Source: Camarhynchus parvulus
Lineage: Eukaryota > Chordata > Aves > Passeriformes > Thraupidae
NCBI RefSeq assembly: GCF_901933205.1
Contig: NC_044600.1
Span: 3,410,001 to 3,474,000 of the forward strand
Length of the DNA: 64,000 bases
Reading direction: 5' to 3'
The notes beneath the pieces were generated by a model, which did not search any database, was not told the origin of the DNA, and saw only the letters and a program-made list of their open reading frames with translations. Numbering within the stretch: position 1 is the first letter of the stretch; the number at the start of each line of letters is the position of its first letter. A program made the translations under genes and the position numbers. This document shows, in pieces, positions 11,166 to 21,140 of this stretch.

Positions 11166-12854
11166 GGAAAGTGCATAACAATCACCACTGATGTCACCAC
11201 TAAAGATTACAAGTCACCACTGAATTGTGTGATTGTTTTTATCAGCTCTGCCTGTGCCTTTGAGGACAGTACCTATAATTAGACAGCACAAGGAAAGTGT
11301 GTTTTTTTTAAAAAAAAAAAGAAGTTGTTAAGGAGATGATGCTGAAGCAAGTTCAAATATAAAAAGTAGATTTAAAATAACACTTTACTGTAATGAGTAG
11401 AAATCATGACAGGAGAATAAAGCATAAGAAAATATCCTTGGGGCATAAGTGAGATGATTAGAAATATCATTAAAGCTAAAGCATCTGTTTGAATCCTTTG
11501 TGAGACATCCAATTCACCCACATGCACGCATAAGTGAGGGCTCAGTTTACTAATGCTGCAGTTTGAACACTAAATATAGCATGCTTTGCATTTAAAGAAC
11601 ATACAGATTAAATATGAGCTGCCTGTAGGACAGGGGAGCTGCAGTAGTCATTGCTGGGGCTTTAAAGATCTTCTGCAAACAGGCAGTTGTCCAACTCCAG
11701 CAAGTATTCTTTAAGGAAAATTTCACATCAGGCATCCGTTTTATACCACAAATGTAAAATAAAGAAATTTTTTAAAGGTTTGTAGGGGAAATTAGAATTT
11801 ATTAGCAAGGAGCAGCAGCAGGGTGGGAGAGGCACTCCTGTCAGAACAGGGCAGGTCCAGCTGGGGGTCAGGGGGGCTGGGACAGAGCCCTGGGGTGCAG
11901 GAGATCCTCCTGTCCTGCAGGAGATGGGGCTGCATGCACAGCCCCACCAGGGAAAAAGCGACAAGCTGCAAATTCACCTTACATCCTGGCCACGTAGATA
12001 TTTAACACATCCCTTCACTTTCCTGGGTCCTGCAGAGTCCATTCCATCCTTTGGGCAGCGTCCACAGCTCTGCCTGACTCTGGGCTCATTAATACCCCAA
12101 AGAGCTCTGCCTGCTGCCATTAATGTTCTCCACTCACCTGGGATGGCTGCACAGACTCCAATATACAGCCAGCTCTCGTCTGATTATCGGCTCCTTCATT
12201 AGTGATTTTTAATGATTCAATTAATTTAAAATGGAACTTCATTTCTGAATGAGTCACTTTTTGCCTTTTTCTCAGTCTTTAGCCTCTTTACCCAGTATTT
12301 AAAGATAAAAGGCTTCATCTCTGTCTTATCTTTAAAAATATATGTTGATCCTTAAAAGTTCCTGCATATGAATGGCAAGTCTCAAAGCTAATGAAAGGAT
12401 AGCTACAAAATTCCTCTTAGTCATGGTTAAACCTCTTTGCAGAGCAAAACCAAAATAGTTTAAGAATGCTTTACTCTGATTTTTGGATGTGCTGAAGTGC
12501 CTTTGTGGATTCATAATTCTAATGAGATTTGATCACAGTCCTGTAATCTACTTTCAAAAGGTCAAAAGAATAATGATCATTTCTCCTAATGGTTTGACAC
12601 TTTTGTAAAGTATGCTTTGGAAACAGGAGAAGGAAATAAATATATTCTTGTATGTGAATTCCCAGCTTCAAGGATGGAGGATTATGATGGCACAGGCCAA
12701 GACTTTGATTCCCTTTTTTGATAATAAATATTTCGTAATAGTACAGGCTATCAAAGTAATCAGTCTTTCTTATCCTTTTCTGCAGTAAGGAACATTAATA
12801 GTGAATTTGATGGAGTGACATCAGTGTAAGAGAAAATTCTCCAAATTCTCATCT
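11166..12854. other. Unique sequence with a GC-rich patch, no gene seen
   Basis: Mostly A/T-rich, with a T8A10 run near 11303-11322. The part at about 11815-12130 is clearly more GC-rich and contains a possible G-quadruplex at 11863-11895. Frames on both strands across 11728-12202 overlap each other in the GC-rich patch. They reflect its lower stop-codon density and are not a recognisable protein. Confidence 0.5.
11863..11895 (+). other. Possible G-quadruplex motif
   Basis: Four G runs (GGGGG, GGGGGG, GGG and GGGG) are separated by loops of 3, 2 and 10 bases. This fits the usual four-run pattern with one long loop. It sits in a GC-rich patch of otherwise AT-rich DNA. The sequence can only suggest folding. 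Confidence 0.5.
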
Positions 12855-12990
12855 CTTTCTTAGGAGAGAAGATCTGGAATAAATTCAGCTGAAGACCCAG
12901 GCCAGGCTGGACAGGGCTTGGAGGAACCTGGGGTGGTGGAAGTTGTCTCTGCCCATGTTAAAGGTGGTTCTGTCCATGCTCTCAGTCCCC
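12855..12990 (+). mobile_element. CR1 LINE fragment, sense orientation, 3' tip lost
   Basis: It contains CCAGGCCAGGCTGGACAGGG, GCTTGGAGGAACCTGGGGTG and GTGGAAGTTGTCTCTGCCCA, then degenerates after CATGTTAAAGGTGG. No terminal octamer repeat is left. Over about 82 bases (from GGAATAAATTCAGCTGAAGA to TCTGCCCATG) it differs from the inverted copy at 11003-11165 at 8 positions by my hand count, close to 90% identity. The pair shares the non-consensus wording TGGTGGAAGTTGTC. Confidence 0.88.
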
Positions 12991-15275
12991 AGCAGCTGCA
13001 GAATGTGTTTCAGAGCTCTATACATGTTCCACCTATGCTCTGTAGCTGGTTCTACCCTGCTTTCACTATTGATCAGTGATTGATCATCATCAGTGATCTG
13101 TGTTTATTATCTGGGGTTTCTGGTATTAATCTGTGCTTGCCCCCTCAAGCCTCTGCTCTTCTCATTTTTGCTGGATTCTTTGGAAACCTCTTCTACATCT
13201 TCTGAATTCCTTCAGTAGCTTTTGAGATCTGGCTTGCCAAGAACATAAAGCCTTTTTAAAACAACCTAGCCATGCATACATCCTTATCCTAGGGCTGGTT
13301 AAATAGTTCTCTACACAAAGTAATAGGCCATTAAAACATACATTTATGTGTATAGCCATAAATGTGTGCTAACTGTGTGTTTTTAATATCTATTAGTTAC
13401 AGCAGGATCATCAATGTGCCACCAAAACTGCCTGACAGCAGCAGCACAGCAAAATATTGGTTACTACTGGGAGCAGAGCACAGAGCAGGTCAAGTGTCTT
13501 GATCCGGGTTTAGACTTAGATCTTGACTTAGATCCAGGTTTATGCCAGACTTATAACAAAAGGGAGCAAACAGTAGTTTCCCAGAAGCATCTCGATGGAA
13601 AAATCAAGAGGTGCAGGTTGTTTTCTCTTTGTTTTTTTACAGTTTTGTGAAGTGTTACAGAGCTTTGCACACACAAGTGGCTTTGGGCTGGTTCCTAACT
13701 GCTGACAAAAAAATGCAATTCTTGCCTCTTCTGCGAATAAGGAACTAAAATTTCTTCAACTATCATGTGTTCAGACTTAAAAATTGCCTTGAAAGAAACA
13801 AAGTGTTTATGTAGTATGTGTTATTAACAGATCTTGCGTGCTAGTGTCACTTCCAGGCATTCATATAATAACTGTGTGAAAATAAAAATAAACAGTGCTA
13901 ATAAACTTTGCCATCAGGAATGCAGTCACTCTGATACTTTTAGGCCAGAGTCCTGAAGGCTATAATAATTATACTTAAATGTTCCCAGAGTATTTATGTG
14001 TGTTCCTTTCAAAAGGAACAGATTTTTGCCCTTAAGGCCCACTCAAATCTCAATGATTTTAATTAGTGACACACATAGCTTAATTCAGCTTACTCTACAT
14101 GCACTTTTAGGAATGTTTAAGCCAGTTAACAGCTCTCGAGGAGCTGAAGGTGTATGGGAAGTGCTACAGATTTAATGAACAATTCTCTCAGCTCCAAGAG
14201 GGGACTCAGACTCTGGCTCTGGGCAGATTAAAGTGCAGCCACAGCTCTGCAGAAAGCACAGCCTGGGCCAGCTTGGGCTGGAGGGCTCTGAGCCGCTCTA
14301 ATTGACATGGGCAGACCTGGCAGGCTGGAGCTTTTTAGTCAAGTTTCCTGACTGAACCAAGTTTTTCTCAGGGTTAATCTTTCTTTTCTTTCATCTGTGC
14401 AGCAGAGTTCTCGTGGCCTTCTGCTGTATTCCCCTTGGATTTACAAGTCCTGTGTGAGATCCAGGACCATGGGATTCTCAAAGAAGCTGTAATTCCACGT
14501 TGTTGAGTTTGAAGCGTGTGACACCAAGGCATTTGTTTGGGTCCCTTCTTGTCCTGTTTGGTCTTATGATCTTATTCAACATTCAGCTTTAAAAAGGAGC
14601 ATGAGTGATAAATGAGACCCTGGGTAGAAAGGACAGCTGTGATTTCAAAAACGGGACAGGATGAGTAGGTCTGAGTGGTCTTACCGTTCTGTAGTTTGAA
14701 CTTCTCCTTCCCTCCATTCCTTCTTCTTGTGGCCTCTTCAGCTCAAGATTTGATAACCACTTAGAGTCTTGGATTTAATTTGTTGCATTTCTAAGACATT
14801 ATCATAATTTCCTTAAATTTATATGGATTTGCTTCATATATAAGGGAATCTAGAAACATTTCCCTGTCTGTCTCTCCAAGATGGTTTTGTTACTAGGATA
14901 TCATAGCATGGAAATATTTTTGGTTATTAAAATTATATTTTCATCAACAAGGCAATTGAAATAAACCTGAGGGCAGTGTTTTGACTGTGTTCTCTACATT
15001 CACTATTTACATTTCTGTTGGAAACTTTCCATTGCAGTCAGGTGTTTTGTTACAGAGATGATTATAGGGGTTGCACCTCTCATAATTTTCCTTTGGTGTG
15101 TGAGACATTCTGAGAGAACAAAGGCTCTTCTTTAATCCGGGTAGGTCACAAATCAGGTTTGTATTTGCAAGCCATACATTTTAAGTTGGATTAGTTATCA
15201 GAGAGGGGGAATGGGTATAAAAAAGAAAGGAGAAGTGCTTTGAAGTGTTTGGTCTTGGTTGTTCTTACACAGAGC
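12991..15275. other. Unique sequence, no gene seen
   Basis: No supported gene. A small degenerate repeat of the words GATCCGGGTTTA, GACTTAGATCTT and GACTTAGATCCA lies at 13500-13542 and gives a short Leu-Asp-rich run in one frame. The part around 14100-14350 is richer in CAG/CTG-type words but has no open structure. Confidence 0.5.
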
Positions 15276-15342
15276 CGTGTGTCGCTGTCACGGGGCTGAT
15301 TAAAGCAGAGCTCAGCACGCGTCACTGCCGCCTCCGTGGCCG
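15276..15342. other. Short CpG-dense patch
   Basis: Eight CpG dinucleotides fall within 67 bases (first C at 15276, 15283, 15291, 15318, 15320, 15329, 15335 and 15341), in a genome region that is otherwise strongly CpG-depleted. It includes ACGCGTC and GCCGCCTCCGTGGCCGTG. It is far too short for a formal CpG island. It could be the core of an unmethylated regulatory element, or part of a young or GC-rich repeat. A 137-codon open frame (15245-15658) crosses it but has no ATG, so I do not call a gene. Confidence 0.7.
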
Positions 15343-15356
15343 TGTCACCCAGACCC

Positions 15357-15384
15357 TGCAAAGCAGGCTCTGCAAAGCAGGCTC
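15357..15384 (+). repeat. 14-bp tandem duplication, two copies plus partial third
   Basis: The unit TGCAAAGCAGGCTC occurs at 15357-15370 and 15371-15384, followed by TGCATT. The copies are identical, so the duplication is recent or constrained. It lies right after the CpG-dense patch. Confidence 0.85.
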
Positions 15385-18300
15385 TGCATTGTCACTGCTA
15401 CTGACACTCTCCAAAGCCCAGCCTCACTGGGCTGGAGCTTGCCAAGCCAGGCTTTCTGGGTGTCTGACACAGATCGTGGTGTTAGGCAGGGGTGATGCGC
15501 TGAGAACCCAAATTCTATTCTCTCTGTGCACTCCAGAGCTGGGACTCAGCAAAGCAGCTCCTCCAATTTCACTTTTAGGACGCTTTGGGATTGTTCATTT
15601 GAGAGATTTATTTTTGTTGAATTCTCTGCCTGGTAATTGTTCCATATATCCTGTATGAGTTCCAATGCCACGATTTTCATCTTGGGGACTTTCTCTTGGA
15701 ATATTCACTTTAAAGCATTCAGAATGTTTGAATTCAAGATAAGTTACTCTTAATGTTGTACTTTACACTTTAATACACACAAAAATTTAAATAATTTTTA
15801 TTTTAATATGTAGAATTGTATTGAAGCATAAATTATCTGTTCATGAGGTTAATGATAGGCCAGAGGAACTCCTTGTATTTTGGGTCAAATAATTTGGAAG
15901 AAATGAAAAGCTTCTAGAGGGAATCTTAAGAGCCATTTTCATATTTCATAGACATACATGTGAAATCATTTAAAGATAATTCTAGTCTTAAAATTGAACT
16001 CCATTAAAACAAGAGGTATGATATGGTTCAATAAAGCCCAGAAAGTTAAGTGAAATATTTTGTTCTATGCTCAACAAAATGCTTTGATGTGGCTTCATCA
16101 GTTGTAAAGGTCTTTTTCCTGGTCCAGTTACCAGGCTTCCATAAATGGATATAATTCAACTATTCCCTTCATGTGTAATTCAGATTTTACAGCTTAAATG
16201 CTGTCTAAAAAACTGCACGACAGAATTGCATGTTCACATTTCACACAGTGCATGCTTCCAGCAGAACGTGTCATCACTTGCATGAAGATAGCTCTATCCA
16301 TTCCCATAAATAATTGTGAGACACACCATCTTTATCTCTGATATCCAATAAAGCCAAGGCAGATATTTGATGCTATAATAATGGTCTAAAAATGACAGAA
16401 ATTGAATTTTAGCCTGTTGTTAGGGTGGCATATAATAGCAGAGTTCACCTACTTGGATTCTCATTTACTTAACAGAATCATGGTTTGTGTGGATTTGGGG
16501 CCAAAGCTGCTGTTGCACACAGATATCATTGTGTCTGCGGCTGTGTCACACTTTGGATGAGGCTTCCTGCTTTGTGCTTGTTCATGGGGTCTGGAACAGT
16601 ATTCCAAAATGCAATGTGAATATTTGTAACTGAAATGTAATGTAATTCTTTCCTCCTGGCCTGGCTTCTCCTTCCCCACTGTAAAAGGTGAATACTCTTT
16701 CTATTAATCTTGTGATATCTCTTTGCCAGCTGCCTGAACAAACTGTAATTCTCTTTTGATGGCTAGCACACACTCAGTGGATGCAGCAGTATTTGGAGCA
16801 GAGTATTGCAAATTTAAAGCATTTCTGTAAACCTGGCATTGTCTTTCAACAACCTCACATAGTTATAATTACACAACTTTGATACACTGAACCTACCTGT
16901 CTTGCAACAAGTAAAAATCCCATCCCAGCCACGAGTGAGAAGCAGAGGCAGTGTGACAGTGCTTGTGTTTCCTGACAAAATTTACAATACTCACCTAAGC
17001 TGGCCCTCTCATTTGAACAAGTAAAGAAAATAAACCAGGAAATAAAGCTAGAAATACTGTGACAGCTGCTAGAAAAAATTTGAAGTCTCACCTGACATTC
17101 CTTTTCAAAATGTCATTTCCAGACAGCAATGCCAATTAAAATACTTTTCTTTACAGATCTGATGCCATTTTTATCACTTGACTGAGGAGAAGCTGGATCC
17201 ACGGATAAGGTCAGATCTCTGGTCAGCAGCATTTTGATGTAGGGCCCCCTTCTGTGCGTGCAGCCAGAAATTTCTGTCCTGGATGAGTGCAAAGCTGAGC
17301 TTTGTGTTTTCCTCAGGGCACTGCCCATTCGAGTAATCATGACTGTACAAATAAACAAAGGAATGCACTGTCCATGATGCCTCATTAGTAGAGTGTCACA
17401 CAGCTGAAGGATTAGATAGAAAGTCAATATTTAGCATAAGCAAATAAGAAAACTTTATCTAATATTTTTTCTCAGTTAGCCAGACAACTCTGGAGGGAAG
17501 GAGATGATCACAAGAAGATTTTGCTTTCATCTCCAAATTTTAACTTTCCATCTGAGCAAGGGGAGGCTTTTACAGACTGGTTGTTTTCAACAGTAATCAT
17601 AAGCATTGTTTGTTTAAGGAGCAGACTCAGGTTTGTGTTCAAGGGCAATGAGAAAAAAAGAAATTAAATATATATTGGGGGAGAAATAACAGTCTCTGCA
17701 GTGGTTTTCCTGAAAGGAAGATTTGCAAGCACACACAAAAGGGATAGTAAAGAAAGCAGAGATATTGACAAGAAAGGAAATGAAAATGAATTAAAAGTGT
17801 CAATATTTCCCTTGAGTAATTAAATAAGAGCATTCTCATGCCTGACCCATTTTGGGGGGAGGGAGATGGTGGCTCACTGCAGTGCTATAAACTCCAGAAA
17901 GCCAAGTTAGCCTCCAGTTCTTCGAGTTCAGTGACAGACTGGGCTTGGGGCGTGTGCTGACCTGCTCCAGCCTGCCTCCTGCAAGCTGTCAGCCAGAGCC
18001 TCAGCTAGAGCCAGACAAAAATAAATAGCAAATTCTTATAATGTTTGTCTTTTAATCTGGATCAGGCTCAGGATCCAGTTACCACTGCTGCTCCATAGAC
18101 ATCTAATGGTGAAAATAGAGTCAGAATAAAGAGATAGAAACTCATTAATGCCTTTAAAAGCCAAATGGTTTGCCTTTCTATTTTAGACATGTAAAAAAAT
18201 GTCATGTTTTAGCAGGTATGGGATTTAGTTCAGATTGGAATGTGGTGCTGAGTGTGTGGGGCAAATCCTGCCCACAGTTTGCACTTCAGGTCTCCGTGAA

Positions 18301-19703
18301 TTCCAGTTTATTTTGTTTACCCCTGGGTAGAACAGGGATGCTGGGACTAGGAGTGCTCACAGATCAGTTTACTGATGTGCTGTAATCCTTGCAGGCTGTA
18401 AGAAAACAATTTAAAAGCAAGATTGTTTGTGTTACATCGATGTAGATGAGGTTTATCTTTGTAATCCTATAACTCGATTACTTGCATGCCAGCAAATGTC
18501 TTTTTTTCTTGTTTCTGTAAATTATGAAAAGTGTTAACATCAGTCACTTCAATTCCTGGAAAATCTTCTCAGATTTGCAATTCTGTTGTGTAAATTAATA
18601 GCTCCGTTCACTAGAGAAAAATATTGCAAATGTATTTTGGCATCATATAGAAGTAGACAACTTGTAAGGTAATATATTTTCTTCCAGCAAATACGTGTCA
18701 AATTAGCTGAACAGGTTTTAACAAGCATGTCCTCATTCCTTCAGCAACTGAGAATATACTTGCTAGATTCTCAAAGCAAATTAGGCACTCAGCTCCCCTT
18801 AAAACAGAAATGGGTAATAAAAGTTATTCTGCTCTTCAAGATTTGAATGAATTTGAAAATTTCATTTAGTTCTTAAAAAAACCAACCAAACAAAACATTT
18901 TAATTGCTGCTGTATGTGCTTACCACCTATGTCTTACAAGTTTTTCAAGATCAGACATTCTTTTTTTTTTTTCCTGTGGTCTCTAAAAATCAGAACTTTT
19001 GTCACCTTCTTGTATAAAGAACTGTTAATTACATTGCTGTGTCAACACCTTAACCTGCTGTGCTAAGGTTGGCATCATTTAAGGTGATGGAAATTTACAG
19101 TTCAGCTGCACTGGGTTGGTTTTCAAGTACGTGTTTAACTCTACATTTGCAAAATGTCATTTTCCTTCCCTGCTCCTCATGGCAGAGGTGAGATGAGCAC
19201 TGAAATGATAGAAGAGGCTCTGCAGCAGCATCAGGAAGGGTGAGAGTCATTCTGATCCAGACCCCCAAGCAGGGCAGGAGGGGAAAAGGGGGCACAAGGC
19301 TGCTGTGTGCTCTTCCATAGCTAATCACAAAGGCAGCAGCACTCCAGGGTGGGGTTTGTGGCAGGATTTGCAGAATGATGTCCAACAGCACAAAGGATTC
19401 AGGAAATGCTTGGGAAAAGCCAAGGTAACACCAGTTCCTTGCCAACCTGAAGAGATGCATTCACAGTGAAGGAGGCACAACTGACTCTCTGTGCTAAGAA
19501 TTAGAGAGGAATAGAGGAAGCTTTCTGATCTGTTTGCTGAAAACTTACTAAGTCAAAGATTAGAATGCATGCAAAAATCTTTTCATGATATTTTGGAAGT
19601 AGCTCAGGAAAAAAAAATGCAGTTGTGGTTTCACTGAAGTTTGAGTTGCCCCTTTGCTCAGTTCATGCACAGCCCTGTGGGCTGAGCTATCCCAGCTCAC
19701 ATT
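15385..19703. other. Unique AT-rich sequence, no proven gene
   Basis: About 4.3 kb without a recognised gene. It contains an exon-like block on the minus strand (17155-17342, listed separately). Near 18959-18972 there is a T14-like run, and 17639-17860 is purine-rich on the plus strand. The minus-strand frame at 19095-19460 is unrecognised. Confidence 0.5.
17155..17342 (-). other. Exon-like open block, minus strand, unproven
   Basis: On the minus strand a pyrimidine-rich acceptor (CCTTTGTTTATTTGTACAG) precedes TCATGATTACTCG, and a donor-like GTAAAG follows AGATCT. The 188-nt segment between them is open from an ATG at 17340 for exactly 62 codons up to the donor (starting MITRMGSALRK, ending DKNGIRS). 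A second frame is also open over most of it (HDYSNGQCPEENTKLSFALI and onward), ending at TGA. Neither translation matches a family I know. Two open frames in the same bases suggest low stop density and not coding selection. It might be a non-coding RNA exon, or chance. Confidence 0.18.
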
Positions 19704-20246
19704 GATTCCAGGATGTCCATGCCACCCAAACCTCAACTGGAGATTCCAGAGATGTCAATACACCCAAATCTCAACTGGTGATTCCAGAGATGTCCCTGCC
19801 ACCCAAACCTCACTTGGTGATTCCAGAGATGTCCCTGCCACCCAAACTTCACCTGGAGATTCCAGAGATGTCCATGCCACCCAAACCTCAACTGGAGATT
19901 CCAGAGATGTCAATGGCACCCAAACCTCACTTGGTGATTCCAGAGATGTCCCTGCCACCCAAACTTCACCTGGAGATTCCAGAGATGTCCATGCCACCCA
20001 AACCTCAACTGGAGATTCCAGAGATGTCCATGCCACCCAAACCTCACTTGGTGATTCCAGAGATGTCCATGCCACCCAAACCTCACTTGGTGATTCCAGA
20101 GATGTCAATGGCACCCAAACCTCACTTGGTGATTCCAGAGATGTCCATGCCACCCAAACCTCACTTGGTGATTCCAGAGATGTCAATGGCACCCAAACCT
20201 CACCTGGAGATTCCAGAGATGTCAATACACCCAAATCTCAACCGGG
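19704..20246 (+). repeat. Minisatellite, 14 units of 38-39 bp
   Basis: The units begin GATTCCAGAGATGTC and continue with variants of CATGCCACCCAAACCTCAAC then TGGA or TGGT. Starts fall at 19704, 19742 and 19780, then every 39 bases to 20209. The two 38-bp units near the edges (19742 and 20209) share the variant CAATACACCCAAATCTCAAC, while inner units use CCATGCC, CCCTGCC or CAATGGC. By variant the order is C-T-A-B-C-D-B-C-E-E-D-E-D'-T', so blocks of two or three units have been copied together. Because 39 is a multiple of 3, three plus-strand frames and one minus-strand frame stay open through most or all of the array. Their 13-residue periodic translations (for example GDSRDVHATQTSL) are an effect of the repeat and not evidence of a gene. 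Confidence 0.95.
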
Positions 20247-21082
20247 TGACAAAACCATTTCTAAAAAATATTCAAGACATACTCATCCAGTCATCCTTGC
20301 ACATTTTGGACCTCCTCCATTATATGGAGTAGTACTAGATTGTCTGTTGAAAAGATGGGTAAGAAACGGACACAAGAGTACAGTATTGTCAGTTTATGCC
20401 ACATAAAGGTTAAAGTAGTAATATTTCTTCTTTTTGCTTCATATTTCTTGAGAAAGATCAACTCACAGGATTGCACACTTCAAAATAATTGGCCAGTGTG
20501 AGTTGACAGATCTGATCAGAGCAGAAGGGTCGTTACCAGATGCAATGAGCCTGATCTTCTCTCTGAAAACAAAGATAACAGAGGACTTGCAAGGACAAGA
20601 AGTCACTTCCTCATCTCTGCGGATATTTTTTGAAGGAAGAGATTAAAAAAAAAGGTAAGACGCTGACTTTAAAACTAACAAATCTTCCCAGAGTCTGCAT
20701 CACTGACGTTCATTTACAATGGTTCTGTATTCATTTATTATTCTTGGTCAGGATCACAGTTACTTCTGGTTTTGCTATGCAATTGCTACTCCAACAGTTG
20801 AATTAGCTGACAATTTAGTAGGAATATTTTCCTTCCCTCATCCATGACTATATTACAAAACAGTGAGTTGTCATTCCTGGGAAAGTCATACCTGAACTGC
20901 ATTTTATTCATCCATTCAAATTGACAGTGATTAATAATCATCCCACAAGGGGAAAATTTAATCCAAACAATCTCTTTCATGTTTACTCAGGAGAGTATTG
21001 TGTGCTGCTGTAAAACACTGAGGTTATGATGAATTCTAATAATTTGGTTTTCTCTTATCCCCAAGACTTGTCATCACTGCAT
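20247..21082. other. Unique sequence, no gene seen
   Basis: No gene is recognised. A splice-donor-like AAAGGTAAGA lies at about 20651-20662, and the 150 bases before it are only moderately AT-rich. Without an acceptor-frame-donor set it is not called an exon. Confidence 0.5.
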
Positions 21083-21084
21083 TA

Positions 21085-21116
<32 letters not shown>

Positions 21117-21140
21117 AAAAACCAAAAAAACCCCACAACA
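21083..21140 (+). repeat. (CAAAA)n / A-rich simple repeat
   Basis: TTAAAAAAA is followed by four to five CAAAA units, a longer A run, ACCAAAAAAACCCCACAAC and then unique sequence. This is a simple A-rich repeat. It might be the decayed tail of an old retroposed copy, but no body of such an element is visible next to it. Confidence 0.85.

Noticed and set aside
15245..15658. 137-codon open frame across the CpG patch
   Set aside because: It contains no ATG. Its openness follows from the GC-rich composition.
19755..20234. 159-codon minus-strand frame over the minisatellite
   Set aside because: Same cause as the plus-strand frames, being a purely periodic translation.
19654..20406. 250-codon frame over the minisatellite
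   Set aside because: No ATG start, and the length comes from a 39-bp unit being divisible by three, which opens several frames at once.
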